DNA of 64,000 bases, from assembly GCA_039707465.1 (NCBI GenBank), contig CM077653.1, forward strand, positions 2,789,001 through 2,853,000. Reading direction: 5' to 3'. Source of the DNA: Rhabdophis nuchalis (lineage: Eukaryota > Chordata > Lepidosauria > Squamata > Natricidae). Shown one piece after another: positions 11,401 through 21,240 of this stretch. How positions within the stretch are numbered: the first letter of the stretch is position 1; the number at the start of each line of letters is the position of its first letter. The position numbers and the translations under genes were made by a program. A model generated the notes under the pieces. The model did not search any database, was not told the origin of the DNA, and was given only the letters and a program-made list of their open reading frames with translations.

Positions 11401-14400
11401 CACTCGTCCTTCGGCTGCACGTCGGATCCCCAGCAAGTTTGTGGGACGCTACGTTGAAGTCTGTGGCTTCTCGGATCTCAACCTCCAGAAGCTTTACTTC
11501 CAGATGCGCCTACGGCAGCCTGAGTGTGCCGGAACCTCCGGGGCCCCCACGGCGGAGCAGGCCAACGAGCAGGACAACCTGGTGGAGATGCTCTCCAGGA
11601 ATCTGGAGAGGAACAACCAGATCATGGCCGCCTGCTTCCTCCCTTCCTATTGCTGGTTGGTCTGCACGACCTTGCACTTCCTTTATTTTACCAAGGCGGT
11701 GCCTCCTACTCAAACGCTGACAGGCATCTACACCAGCTTCCTACGGCTCAACTTCAGCGGGGAAGTGCTGGACAGCACCGATCCCTCCAACATCTCCATG
11801 ATGAAGTACGTGGCCAAGACGGTGGGCAAGTTGGCCTACGAAGGGGTGATGTCTCGGCAGACGTGCTTCGCGGAGAAGGACCTCCGCCGCTGCTTTGAGG
11901 TGGAGATGAAGACGGAGAGTGAGCTGAACCTCCTGAGCACCTTCCGGAGCGACGTTCTCCGCTTCTTCTTGACGCCCTGTGTCCAGTCGGGCAAGGAGCA
12001 CACTTTCGTCTTCACCATCCCGGCCATGCAAGAGTACCTGGCTGCCCTTTACGTGGTCTTGGGGGAGAAGAAGACGCTGGCGCAACGGGTGGGCAAGGAG
12101 GTCTCTGAGATCATTGGGAAGGTCAGCGAAGACGTGGCCCTGGTGCTCAGTGTGGTCACCAAATTCTTGCCGTTGCGCATCCTGCCCCTCCTCTTCAACC
12201 TCATCAAGATCTTTCCCCGCTACTTCAGCCGGTTCAGTACCAAGGACAGGGACACCATCGCCCGCACCATGGCAGTGGAGATGTTCAAGGAGGAGGACTA
12301 CTTCAACGAGGACGTCCTGGACCAGATCAACTTCAGCATCCTTGGGGTGGAAGGTCCCATGCGCCACCCGGATGAAGCTTCCGACGATGAGGTCTTTGAG
12401 CTCTTCCCCATCTTCATGGGAGGGTTGCTATCCCGGAGGAACCGGACCATCTTGGACCAACTGGGCTGTCCTATCAAGAACCTGGCGGCTTTCGAGATTG
12501 CCAAGGCCATGAAGAAAACGGTCATCCGGAATAGTCGCAAGGGCTTGCCACCCTCTGAGCTGATGGATTACCTCTTCTTTTTGCACGAGTTCCAGAACGA
12601 GCGTTTCACGGCGGAGGCCGTCCAATCCTTGAGGGCCATCAACCTCTCTTCAGTGAAGATGACCCCTCTCAAGTGCGCGGTCCTGGCTTCCGTGGTGGGC
12701 ACCACGAGCCACGACGTCGAGGAGCTCAATCTGGCCTCCTGCCATCTCGATGTGGGCAGCCTGAGGACTCTCTTCCCCATCTTGCTACGATGCAAGAAAC
12801 TCCAGTGAGTATCTCCTGCTCTATCTTAGCACAATCCACACAATTCATCAAGGGACTCGGTGGCTAAGACGCTGACCTTGTCGATCAGAAAGGTCAGCAA
12901 TTCAGGGGTTCGAATCCCAGCGCCGTGTAACGGAGGGAGCTCCCGTTACTTGTCCCAACCTAGCAGGTTGAAAGCGGTGTGTGTTTTAACCTACATCTTT
13001 TTTTTAAATTCATGTATTTTTTAAAGGAAGTTCAAAAAATGCATTTAGTTTTTTAGAAATACCAATGTGGTGTTCTTATGATATCCTGCTTTTCTGACAA
13101 GTATTTATTTGAAGGGAATTCAATGGGACACAGTGGCTCAGTGGCTAAGATGCTGAGCTTCTCAATCAGAAAGTTCGGCAGTTCGAATCCCTCACACTGT
13201 GTAATGGAGTGAGCTCCTGTGACTTGTCCCAGCTTCAGCCCACCTAGCAGTTTGAAAGCACATAAAAAAATGCAAGTAGAAAAAGAGGGCCCACTAATTT
13301 TGGTGGGAAGGGAACAGTGTTCCGTGCACCTTCGGCGTTGAGTCATGACCACGGAGACGTCTTCGGTCAGCGCTGGCTCTTCGGCTTTGAAACAGAGATG
13401 AGCACTGCCCCCTAGAGTCGGGAACAACTAGCACATATATGCGAGGGGAACTTTTACCTTTACACAATTCACCTCAAGGTTAAGCTTCAGTTATGACATG
13501 CAATTAAATCTAAGAGTTCTGCATGATTATGAAGTTTCACCCTAATTTTTGACATAAGAGGGTGTGTTTTAACCCACATCTTTTCTTTTTTTAATTCATA
13601 TTTTTCTTAAAGAAAGTTCAAAAAATACGCTTAGTTTCTTAGAAACTCTTCCGATGTGCCATTCTTATAACATCCTGCTTTCCTGGTTAGTATTTATTTA
13701 AAGGGAACTTAATGCTGAATTTAAAGAATCGAGCAGAAAATCGGGATGTTTCCAGCTAATTGAACAGAACATCATGTGCCACCACTATTCCTAACCCTTT
13801 CAAAATAGATTATTTGCAGAAAATGCCTGGTAAATTCCGTAATCATTTGGTGAATCGGTTCCAGTGTGTATTTTTTCCAACGGCTAGAAAATTGCAGTCT
13901 TGATTTCGACCAGAGGGTGGCAAAATCAGATAGAAATTTAGAACATTATTTTATGGTTGAAACGGAAGACGGATCCCTGGTGAATGCCAGAAAGCTTCCT
14001 GGGGCAGCGTTCCACCAGTTTTGGGGTACTACATATCCCATCCTGTTTGCCAGCCTGATCAAAAGGGAACGCAGCCCCGATATGTCGAGAAAAGCGAACA
14101 TCGGATGCTGGACTTGCAACCTTGTTCTGTTGTCTCCTCCAGTTTGCAGCTCAACAGCCTGGGCCCAGAGGCGTGCAAGGAGATCCGGAATCTGCTTCTT
14201 CACGACAAGTGTGTGGTCGACACCTTGCGGTGAGTGTGAATGAGACAGCCAAGGATGTTCCTTTTATTTTATAAAAAGGTTTTTTTTAAAAAAAAAAATT
14301 AATCTCATGCATAAATTTACAGGTACACATTCTCATAGTTATCATTCACATTGTGTATGAACAGTTTTGAACATTTATTTTTTGCTCCCCCAGCCCCCAG

Positions 14401-17400
14401 GAGGACTCTACAAGCCTCCTAAAGTACCGTATTTATTGGTGTATAAGGCACACCTTTTTCCCTCAAAAAAGGGGCTGTAAATCTGGGTGCGTCTTATACC
14501 CTGAATTCAGCATTTTTGGCTTCCCGAAACCCTGCCCCCTTTGCAAAAATGGCTGTGCATAGCCTTTAGGAGGCTTCCAGAGTGCTCCTGGGGGCTGGGG
14601 AGGGCAGAAATGAGCAAAAAATCGCCTGTTTTTGCTCAATTATACTCTCCCATCCCCCAAGAGCACTCTATAAGCTTCCTAAAGGCTACCCATGCCCTTT
14701 TTCTGATGAAAAATGGGCTGGCTTTTGACACACATACACACACACACACACCAGCCCCCAGGAGCACTCTAGAAGCTTCCTAAAGGCTATTCATGTCTTT
14801 TGGAGGGGGGGGGGGGGGCAGGCTGTTTTTTGGAGGTTTTGCAGCGTACAAAAACTTTAAAAAAATTTTTTTGCCTCTTCAAAACCTTGGTGCATCTTAT
14901 ACTCTGAGAAATATGGTTTGGTTTGGTTTATGTTGCAAAAAACTGGGCCTGTTTTCCGCAAAAAAGGGGGTGTTTTTTGCTCGTTTTTGCCCCTCCAGCC
15001 CCTATGAGCATTTTGCAGGCTTCTCAAACTCTGCATGCCCCCGTTTTCCATAAAAAATGAGGCATGCAGAAGGTTTGGGAGGCCTACAAAGTGCAAAAAC
15101 TTTTCTTTTTAATTTGCTTCTTCAAAACCTTGGTGCATCTTATACTCCAGTGTGTCTTATACTCCGAAAAATACGGTATCTTCCAACTCTCTTGGTACAA
15201 TTGTCCAGCTGTTTTGTTTGATTGATGTTCTTAGAACACACTTTGGTTGGAACATCCTATGAGCTTATCCCGCACTCTGTAGACAAGGCATGCAAAATAT
15301 TATTTGCCGGAGTGGCAAGACACCACTCTTGATTGGCCAAGACAAAATTTGATCCTATATACGCAACATTGTGAGTGGCAACTAAGGGCTCCACAACGAG
15401 AGAAGGAGATTAGAGAAGCAGAGGATGGTTTCGATCCATTGACCTCTGCTACCAGTGTTTACCTTTGTAAAAAAAAGGTATAGAAACTTCTTCATACACA
15501 GGTGAGACATAAGTCCTAAATCATATAAACAGTTCAGTACACAAAGTTGGCTAACAGTTGCACAACTCACAATTATCCACGCTGATCAATACTCGGCATA
15601 CACAACAGTCAGCATCTAATAATCAGCATCTAATAGTGATTCTGGCTCCCTCTTATGGCCGCTTGAGTAAACAGCAAGCAATCACATTTACTGCAGTAGT
15701 TAAAGAGACAGTATTGCTATCATGGTTTATATATTGCCAACCCAACAGTTGGATTACATTCCTAACATAGAAGATTGCAGAAGCTTTCTGCTATTACTTC
15801 TGATCTTATCAACATACCTACCAGGGCATAAGTCTCTTGGGATTGCAGGAAAGATGGAATCTGTGGGTCAGCCCACCTAGGAGGCATCTGACTAAGGGAG
15901 GTTGGGTGATGTCTCCTCCAATGTTGATGTTCGCCATGTCCTCCTCAGGCTTGCAGACAATCCATTGGCCGAGCAGGGGGCCATCTACCTGGCTGAAGGC
16001 CTGGCTGGCAACAGTTCTTTGAGAAACCTCTCACTACTTCACACCTCCCTGGGGAACCAGGGTGTGAAGGTGATCACACAGCACCTGGCTCAGAACCAGC
16101 ATCTGCAGGAGCTTGACGTGGCCTACAACTCGTTGACGGATGAAGCTGCGTTGGCCCTGGTTGAGGAGGCCAAGAAACACCCAACGCTGGAAACCGTGCA
16201 GTGAGTTTCAGCCATGCCACTTCTTAGTTGGATGTCCAAGACACCTGTGGGGATGTCCAGACTCCTGCTATGATTTTGGGTCACTGAGAAATTTTGCAGA
16301 CAGCGAGTTCTAGTCCCACCTTAGCCGTGAAAGTTGGTTGGGGGACTTTGGGCCAATCACCAGGAGACAGTGAGTTCTGGTCCCGCCTTAGATGTGAAAG
16401 CCAATTGGGTGACTTTGGGCCAATCACCAGGAGACAGAGAGTTCTGGTCCCGCCTTAGATGTGAAAGCCAATTGGGTGACTTTGGGCCAATCACCAGGAG
16501 ACAGTGAGTTCTAGTCCCGCCTTAGATGTGAAAGCCAATTGGGTGACTTTGGGCCAATCACCAGGAGACAGTGAGTTCTAGTCCTGTCTTAGATGTGAAA
16601 GCCAATTGGGTGACTTTGGGCCAATCACCGGGAGAGGGTGAATTCTAGTTCCCCCTTAGCCGTGAAAGCTAGTTGGGGGACTTTGGACCAATCACCAGGA
16701 AAAAGTGAGTTCTAGTCCCACCGTAGGCATGAAAGCCAGTTGGATGTCTTTGCGCCAGTCACTAGGAGACAGTGAGTTCTAGTCCCGCTTTAGCCGTGAC
16801 ATGAAAGTTGGTTGGGTGACTGTGGCCCAATCACCAGGAAATGATGAGTTCTAGTCCTATCTTAGGCATGAAAGCTGGCTACGTGACTTTGGGCTAACCA
16901 CCAGGAGATGAGGAGTTCTAGTTCCACCTTAGACAAGAAAGCCAGTTGGGTGACCTTGGGCCAGTCACTCTCTCTCAGCTCAACCCACCTCACAGGATTC
17001 TTGTTGTGGGTAAAAAAGGGCAAATAAGGTGTATTGGATATGTTTGCCATCTTCAATTCCCTGTAAAAATAACAATGGCGGGATGCAAATCTGTAAATAA
17101 AAACGTCGTGTTAATCGTGATGTTCCCCAACCAGATCCGTTGGGGATGACTTCCAGGATTCTTCCCCTTGGAATCAGCAGCCAAGGGTCCCCGTTGGAGC
17201 TGGTCCATTCACATGGAGTTGTCCCAAAGGTGCTTTTTTTCTTTTTCTTTCAGGAGGCAACTGGACTTTCTTGTTGTCTCTTTTGAAGAAGTTTCGCTTC
17301 TCATCCAAGAAGCTTCTTCAGCTCTGACTGGATGGTGGGGAAGGGAAGGATTGATACTCCTTGCAGAGAGCTGGTCATTTGCATCCTTTGAGAGCAGTGC

Positions 17401-18549
17401 TTCTCAACCTTGGTCGACATGAAGATGCGTGGACTTCAACTCCCAGAATCCCCCAGCCAGCAGAGCTGGCTGGGGGATTCTGGGAGTTGAAGTCCACGCA
17501 TCTTCAGGTGGACCAAGGTTGAGAAGCACTGCTTTAGAGGGTCGTTGAGGCCACTTGGAGGTTTATCTTTGTTTATCACCTGGATGACTGAGAATCCCTA
17601 CAGACGTTTAGCTATACAATTTGGGATGAAGGCCCTTGGAATGGGGTGGGAGTAGGAATGGATTTCCAGAGGGAAAAATTGCAGACTACAGGAGCCATTT
17701 GCACCACTCAGGTGACCCTGAGGACACAGATCAACCTCCAAGTGGCCTCAATGGACTCTCTAAAAGGATGCAAATGACCAGCAGTCTGCAAGGAGTATCA
17801 ATCCTTCCATTCTCCACCATCCAGCCAGAGCTGAAGAAGCTTCTAGGACAGTGGTTCTCAACCTTCCCAATGCCGCGACCCTTTAAGACAGTTCCTCATG
17901 TTGTGGTGACCCCCAACCATAAAATTGGTGTCTCGGTTCCTAAGACCATCGAAAATATGTGTTTTCTGATGGTCTTAGGCGACCCCTGTGAAAGGGTCAT
18001 TCGACCCCCAAAGGGGTCCCAACCCACAGGTTGAGAACCGCTGGTCTAGGATGAGAAGAGAAACATCTTCAAAAGAGATAACAAGAAAGTCCAGTTGCCT
18101 CCTGAAAAAAGCACCTTTGGGACAACCTTGGCCTGGATGATGGAGAATCCCTACAGACTTCCCATGGAGCTGTTCTGCTTCTGGCTCTTAAAGCTTCCCT
18201 CCTCTTCTCCTTCCTCTTCCTCCTCCCCAGCTTGTACTTCAACGAGATCAGCGAAGGAGGCAAGGAAGCCCTGCACGAATTGCGTAAGAATTGTGACGGC
18301 CTTCGTGTGCTCATTTACCTGACCATGGGAGCAGACGTGTCGGACTACTGGGCCATCATCCTGAACGTGGTCCAGAAGAACCTGCCCATCTGGGACCGAG
18401 AACGGGTGAAGCAACATCTGGGGATGCTCCTGGAAGATCTTCAGTGCAGCCGCCGAGAGACAGTCAACCCTTGGAAGAAACTCAAGTTCATGAGAGTGGA
18501 GAGCGAGGTCAAGAAGATGCTGGGACACATGCAGAGGGGCGCCCTTTGA
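3730..18549 (+). CDS. NLRX1: NLRX1, mitochondrial NLR family member X1 (eight coding exons)
   Basis: Recognised from the NACHT, helical and leucine-rich segments, which match vertebrate NLRX1 throughout. Proposed coding exons: 3730-3850, 7596-7671 (or 7602-7671), 8838-8935, 9677-10293, 11384-12804, 14143-14229, 15949-16200, 18231-18549. Every junction is phase-consistent and the sum is 996 residues (994 with the alternative acceptor), against about 975 in human. The first three exons give a basic, Arg-rich leader suited to mitochondrial targeting. The Walker A motif GTVGTGKST lies near residues 188-196. The Walker B segment LFILNG (about 259-264) has Asn where many NLRs have Asp; human NLRX1 also departs from consensus here. 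The TTRP sensor motif opens exon 5. Leucine-rich repeats fill exons 6-7 (87 and 252 nt, the latter exactly three 84-nt units), followed by the C-terminal helical domain. The family acts in mitochondria, modulating MAVS signalling, ROS and RNA sensing. The first three exons are the least certain part. Confidence 0.93.
4073..4114. repeat. (GAAT)n microsatellite
   Basis: Ten or so GAAT units between 4073 and 4114. Confidence 0.9.
4206..4552 (+). mobile_element. tRNA-derived SINE, copy 1
   Basis: Starts with a pol III A-box-like GTGGCTCAGTGGCTAAG and a B box GGTTCGAATCCC, followed by a conserved body (GGGAAGGGAACAGCGTTCCG, CCGGCCACATGACCACGG) and a CTTTACTTTAAC tail. Three further copies are at 10884, 12853 and 13130, all plus strand and all within NLRX1. 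Confidence 0.8.
4556..4700 (-). mobile_element. tRNA-like head joined to a CR1 tail (SINE)
   Basis: On the minus strand a tRNA-like head (A-box-like TGGCCTAGAGG, B-box-like GAGTTCAATCC) is followed by the CR1 3' end (GTTGGACTAGATGACC ... TTCCAACTC). This is the layout of a SINE using CR1 machinery. Confidence 0.55.
4730..4832. mobile_element. Palindromic hAT-like MITE, degraded
   Basis: Inverted arms around CTTCAACTCCCAGAATTCC; one of many such copies in this window. Outer ends are worn. Confidence 0.6.
5172..5262. repeat. (AAT)n microsatellite at a LINE tail
   Basis: About 30 AAT units directly adjoining the 3' end of an L2-group fragment, read on the minus strand. Confidence 0.9.
5174..5990 (-). 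mobile_element. Two L2-group LINE 3' fragments
   Basis: Two tandemly placed copies (about 5263-5520 and 5546-5990) match the 3' UTR and ORF end of the LINE at 53505-58030, sharing GTGTGTTTTTAAT, GACGGAAG and CGTTCCAGAGGG blocks. Both are 5'-truncated. Confidence 0.75.
5991..6845 (+). mobile_element. L1 LINE ORF2 C-terminal fragment (broken)
   Basis: The frame beginning near 5995 encodes an L1-like end segment ([22 protein letters not shown]). It is interrupted at TAG 6331 and by shifts, after which [10 protein letters not shown] and [11 protein letters not shown] continue in other frames. A poly(A) run at 7138-7160 after an intervening MITE may be the original 3' end. Non-functional. Confidence 0.75.
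6848..7060. mobile_element. MITE fragment of the TACCGTATTTTTCGGAGTAT family
   Basis: Begins TACCATATTTTCCAGAGTAT with AAGACGC repeats, the terminal sequence seen in three other places (10603, 14425-15178, 45247). Right end not resolved. Confidence 0.5.
7061..7548. other. Unassigned intronic sequence with poly(A) run
   Basis: Within NLRX1 intron 1. A 20-base A run at 7140-7160 follows TGTACAGCACTGGGTGATAT, resembling a LINE 3' end. The rest shows no gene or repeat that I recognise. Confidence 0.4.
7596..7671 (+). CDS. NLRX1: Tentative small exon 2 of NLRX1 (targeting leader)
   Basis: The exon ending at 3850 leaves phase 1, but the acceptor before 8838 needs phase 2, so an intervening exon is required. 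This segment has a pyrimidine-rich acceptor (AG at 7594-7595, or a second at 7600-7601) and a strong GTAAGA donor at 7672. Both versions convert phase 1 to phase 2 in an open frame. The peptide ends SWASPLR and continues into NFTHYPG, resembling the human leader around PLQ and RAFIRHHG. RNA evidence is lacking, so it remains a prediction. Confidence 0.6.
7728..7900 (+). mobile_element. hAT fragment (GATGGxGAACCTATG family)
   Basis: Shares its left end and body with the intact element at 62208-62564 (GGGAACCTATGCCACG, GGCGTTGCCTGTT). The right end is missing. Confidence 0.55.
7917..8192 (-). mobile_element. CR1 LINE 3' fragment
   Basis: CR1 3' UTR and ORF2 end on the minus strand, cut on the left of a large pyrimidine microsatellite. 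Confidence 0.8.
8193..8466. repeat. Compound (TTTC)n(TTCC)n(CT)n microsatellite
   Basis: About 100 bases of TTTC, 90 of TTCC and 80 of CT in succession; purely pyrimidine on the plus strand. Confidence 0.95.
8973..9571 (+). mobile_element. hAT-like element carrying 41-bp minisatellite array 1
   Basis: Termini CAGGGGTGAAATTC and GAATCTCCCCACTG are inverted, flanked by related 8-mers (GTTGGTGG and GCTGGTGA). Most of its length (about 9108-9510) is some ten copies of a 41-bp unit containing GATTTTGCAGTATCC and TTCCCCTGGAGTGGGGA. It lies 37 bases downstream of the NLRX1 donor at 8935. Confidence 0.7.
10603..10870. mobile_element. MITE fragment of the TACCGTATTTTTCGGAGTAT family
   Basis: Left terminus intact with AAGACGCACC repeats; internal CGGCCCGTTTTT segments resemble the larger copy at 14425-15178. 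Confidence 0.55.
10884..11217 (+). mobile_element. tRNA-derived SINE, copy 2
   Basis: Full-length-looking relative of the SINE at 4206, with A and B boxes and the same body. Confidence 0.8.
12853..12980 (+). mobile_element. tRNA-derived SINE, copy 3 (3'-truncated)
   Basis: Only the tRNA-like head and the next 60 bases are present. Confidence 0.7.
13130..13460 (+). mobile_element. tRNA-derived SINE, copy 4
   Basis: Diverged but complete copy with GTGGCTCAGTGGCTAAG and CAGTTCGAATCCC. Confidence 0.75.
14425..15178. mobile_element. Long-inverted-end DNA element, possibly two nested copies
   Basis: Begins TACCGTATTTATTGGTGTAT and ends with the inverse, ATACTCCGAAAAATACGGTA. The outer TA/TA would suit a TA-duplicating transposon. 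A similar right end also occurs near 14896-14917, so the structure may be composite. Confidence 0.55.
15417..15770 (-). mobile_element. Possible LTR with initiator-tRNA-Met primer-binding site
   Basis: On the minus strand a 314-bp segment starts TGTTAGGAATG (15770) and ends GGTAAACA (about 15457), with ATATATAAACC inside. One base later comes TGGTAGCAGAGG (15454-15443), complementary to the last 12 bases of tRNA-iMet. The next bases reproduce tRNA-iMet sequence itself, forming a 34-base near-hairpin at 15417-15450. No second LTR or coding region was found. Confidence 0.4.
16285..16985. repeat. 67-bp minisatellite grown from a SINE segment
   Basis: Ten imperfect copies of a unit starting GAGTTCTAGTCCCGCCTTAG and ending GGGCCAATCACCAGGAGACA. 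The final copy runs into CAGTCACTCTCTCTCAGC, a typical squamate SINE continuation. It lies in the last NLRX1 intron. Confidence 0.85.
17395..17531. mobile_element. Palindromic hAT MITE
   Basis: Near-perfect palindrome with ends CAGTGCTTCTCAACC; both arms carry the subtype GATGCGTGG and GAATCCCCC. Flanking 8-mers TTTGAGAG and CTTTAGAG are similar. Confidence 0.75.
17849..18043 (+). mobile_element. SPIN-like non-autonomous hAT element
   Basis: 195 bp with inverted ends CAGTGGTTCTCAACCTTCC and GGTTGAGAACCGCTG. It contains GTGGTGACCCCCAACCATAA and TGATGGTCTTAGGCGACC, hallmarks of the SPIN family. Flanking 8-bp repeats TTCTAGGA and GTCTAGGA differ by one base, the hAT target-site signature. Confidence 0.85.
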
Positions 18550-18899
18550 CCTTCGGTTCTCGGGAGATGTCTGGAAGCAGAGAACGGGCTTCCTACCAAC
18601 ACTGGTTGACTCGGATGCCACAGCAATTCTGGTGGGCCACCATAGGTAACTGGACAAGGTTGACTAAGTTAGCTGATCCCACCTTAGGGCTCTTCTGGCA
18701 TTGATAGGAAACTAAGTTGGCAGGTGCTATGAACCAGGGTGTCCTGCTTTGCCATCTGGAAGAGAGGTCTCCAACCTTGGCAACTTTAAGACTTGTGGAC
18801 TTCAACTTGCACCACGGCTTAGGAAGGTGAGGAGATGGTCTTGACATAAATCCATCATCTACGGCTTCCTCTGTGGGTTTCTTCTCTTCCTCCATCTTC

Positions 18900-18985
18900 C
18901 CTGAGTCTTCGCTCCGCCCAAGTCAACACCGTCCTGAGTCCCGGAAGGGAGAAGGGTGGTATAAAAATTTAATAAATAATAATAA
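18900..18985 (+). repeat. SINE-like 3' tail
   Basis: GGTATAAAAATTTAATAAATAA tail resembling the one at 24447-24490; lies in the likely NLRX1 3' UTR. Confidence 0.45.
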
Positions 18986-19102
18986 CACAGGGGCTCAGGA
19001 CCCTGGACAGCACCCCGAGATTCGAGGTAGCTGGTGAAGTATTTTAAGAGAGATTTGGGTTAATGTCAGGGTTCGGAAAAAAACCAACCCCAATGAAATA
19101 AA
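18971..19102 (+). terminator. Candidate NLRX1 polyadenylation signals
   Basis: AATAAA occurs at 18971-18976 and again at 19097-19102, about 420 and 550 bases after the NLRX1 stop. The first sits in the A/T-rich tail of a SINE-like repeat, the second in an unclassified repeat. Use of either is a guess from position. Confidence 0.3.
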
Positions 19103-19420
19103 ACTCCAAGGCTTGTGTTTCCTCAAAGTTTGAATTTATTAGAGATGTCATGTTGGCACATCAGGGAAAACCCAAATCTGAAGACTTCCCGGTTTTCCCA
19201 CCCAGTTGAAAGTTCAGGATCCTGCCCCCCACACCCACAAGTCCATCCCATGGTCCAATCTCCCACTGCCACGATGACAGATTCCACCCCTCCAGTTCTG
19301 GCCAGGTGCAGAGACAAAGATGACCTTGGCTTTCTAAGAAGAATGTTATCATGGCTACCTGTCACCCAACTGAAAGCAGACCGTAGAAAGTGTGGCGGTC
19401 CAAACGAAAAGATGGCTTGC
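19056..19420 (+). repeat. Unclassified interspersed repeat A, copy 1
   Basis: Diverged but collinear with 28575-28880; shared blocks include CCCAGTTGAAAGTTCA, GTCCATCCCATGGTCCAATC and GATGACCTTGGCTTTCTA. No family recognised. Confidence 0.65.
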
Positions 19421-19442
19421 AGGCATGACAATTAAATGACAA

Positions 19443-19612
19443 AACTCTGGGAGTTGAAGTCCACAAGTCTTAAAAGTTGCCAAGGTTGGAGATCTCTGAT
19501 CTAAAAGGTCGGTGGACTTCAACTTCCAGAATTCCCAAGCCGGCCATCTTATGGGGAATTCTGGGAGATGAAGTCCTACAAGTCTTAAAGTTTCCAAAGT
19601 TGGACACCCCTG
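19443..19612. mobile_element. Palindromic hAT MITE fragments
   Basis: One half-copy followed by one diverged full copy containing ACTTCAACTTCCAGAATTCC and its inverse. Confidence 0.6.
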
Positions 19613-19928
19613 CCGTAGACATATCTGCCAATCAAAGAGTGAATTGGATACTCCTCTCGATGTTTCAGATGATTTGCCTTAATCTCATCTCTTACGTTGA
19701 AATCTGGTTGAAATCATCGGTTTGCCTCCTGTTGCCCTCCAGGCGGGTCGGACTACACTGCCCATCACTTCCAGTTGGCCTGGGTGCTGACTGATACATC
19801 TGGAGGGCAGTCAGTTGGAGAAGGAGGAGGATTCATCCAGACTTTTGTGCTTTTGTAGGATGTGGCAAGCATTTAAAAAAATAATAATTACAAACCACAC
19901 ACAGAAGTTGTGGGCAAAGTCCCTTTGG

Positions 19929-20063
19929 CAGGGGTCTCCAACCTTTGCAACTTTAAGTCTGAAGGACTTCAGCTCCCAGACTTCTCCAGCCAGCTTTGCT
20001 GGCTGGAGAATTCTGGGAGCTGAAGTCCTTCAGACTTAAAGTTCCCAAGATTGGAGACCTCTG
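19929..20063. mobile_element. Palindromic hAT MITE
   Basis: Ends CAGGGGTCTCCAACC and inverse; both arms have TCTGAAGGACTTCAGCTCCC. Same subtype as 63431-63544. Confidence 0.8.
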
Positions 20064-20183
20064 CCTTTGGGATATATCATTGGTGCTATGCAACATGGTT
20101 GCAAACTCAGTGTACTGATTCTTCCCCTAGTTTACTCTGGGGAGGAAGAGATGTAGTTGCAGTTTAATTTGAAAGGTAAATGA

Positions 20184-20560
20184 AACAGGCAGTCCTTGAC
20201 TTACGACCACAATTGAGCCCAACATTTCTGTTGCTAAGTGAGATGGTTGTTAAACTTAGTTTGGTCCTGTTTTGCGACCATTCTTGGCACCATCGTTAAG
20301 AGAATCACTGCAATTGTTAAATGACTCTGGCTTGCCCCGGGGACTCTGCTCGTCAGAAGGTCGCGATAGGGGATTGCATGAGCCCCGGGACGGTGCAGCG
20401 GTCATAAATGTGAGTCAGATGCTGAGCGTCTGAATTTTGATCCTGCGGTGAGGTTGCATCAGTCGTAACTGTGAAGAACGGCCATAAGACACCTTTTCAG
20501 TATTGTTTTCACTTTGAACGGTCACTCAGTGAACTGTTATAAATCGAGGACAACCTGTAA
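20184..20560. mobile_element. TIR element of the GTCCTYGACTTACGACC family, copy 1
   Basis: Begins ACAGGCAGTCCTTGACTTAC and ends with the inverse, ATCGAGGACAACCTGT. The body repeats GTTAAGTGA-like words. A probable mariner-type MITE common in squamates; classification is from memory. Confidence 0.65.
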
Positions 20561-20694
20561 AAAGGAGCCTACCAGTTAGAGGTTATTTAGCTTTTTTATT
20601 TTTAAAAAAGCTTTCTTTGGGTTGACGAGACGAGTTGAGGTTGTCCATGTCTGCAATAAAAAGGAAGTTTTTAAACAGATTTTAACAGATTAAC

Positions 20695-21240
20695 AGGAGT
20701 TGGAAGGGATCTCGTAGGTCATCTAGTCCAACCCCCTGCCCAAGCAGGAGACCCTCCACCATTTCTGACTGAGGACAATCCAGTTTCTCCTTGAAAGCCT
20801 CCAGGGATGAAGCTCCCACAACTTCTGAAGGCAACTTCTCTTCCATGGGTGGATGGTTCTCACTGCCAGAAAATGTCTCCTTATTTTCTCTCCTGGTTCA
20901 GCTTCCATCCATTCTTCCTTGTCTGCCTTCAGGTGCCTTGGAGAATAGCCGGACTCCCCTCCTCTCTGTGGCAGCCCCTCAAATATTGGAAGACTGCTAT
21001 CTTGTCTCCCCTGGTCCTTCTCTTCCCTAGACCAGCCGTGCCCAGTTCCTGCAACCGTTCTTCATATGTTTGAGTCTCCAGTCCCCTAATCATCCTGGTT
21101 GCTCTTCTCTGCCCTCTTTCTAGAGTCTCCACATCTTCTTTATAGTGTGGTGACCAAAACTGGACGCAGTATTCTAGGTGTGGTCTTATACTAAGGCTTT
21201 ATAGAGTGGCATGAGTACCTCCCTTGATCTTGATTGCATC
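20695..21240 (-). mobile_element. CR1 LINE 3' fragment
   Basis: Minus-strand translation gives [19 protein letters not shown] and [17 protein letters not shown]1 ORF2 C-terminus, followed by the CR1 3' UTR. Confidence 0.9.

Larger units (their letters stand above)
17218..18130. mobile_element. Foldback element with about 120-bp inverted arms
   Basis: The left arm (GTTGTCCCAAAGGTGC ... AGCTCTGACTGGATGG) is repeated inverted at the right (CCATCCAGCCAGAGCT ... GCACCTTTGGGACAAC). Two younger elements lie inside it (17395-17531 and 17849-18043). Relatives are at 34655-35400 and 63150-63360. Confidence 0.65.

Noticed and set aside
11741..12512. Several 120-208 codon frames overlapping NLRX1 exon 5
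   Set aside because: Shadows of the GC-rich NLRX1 coding frame with no recognisable domains.
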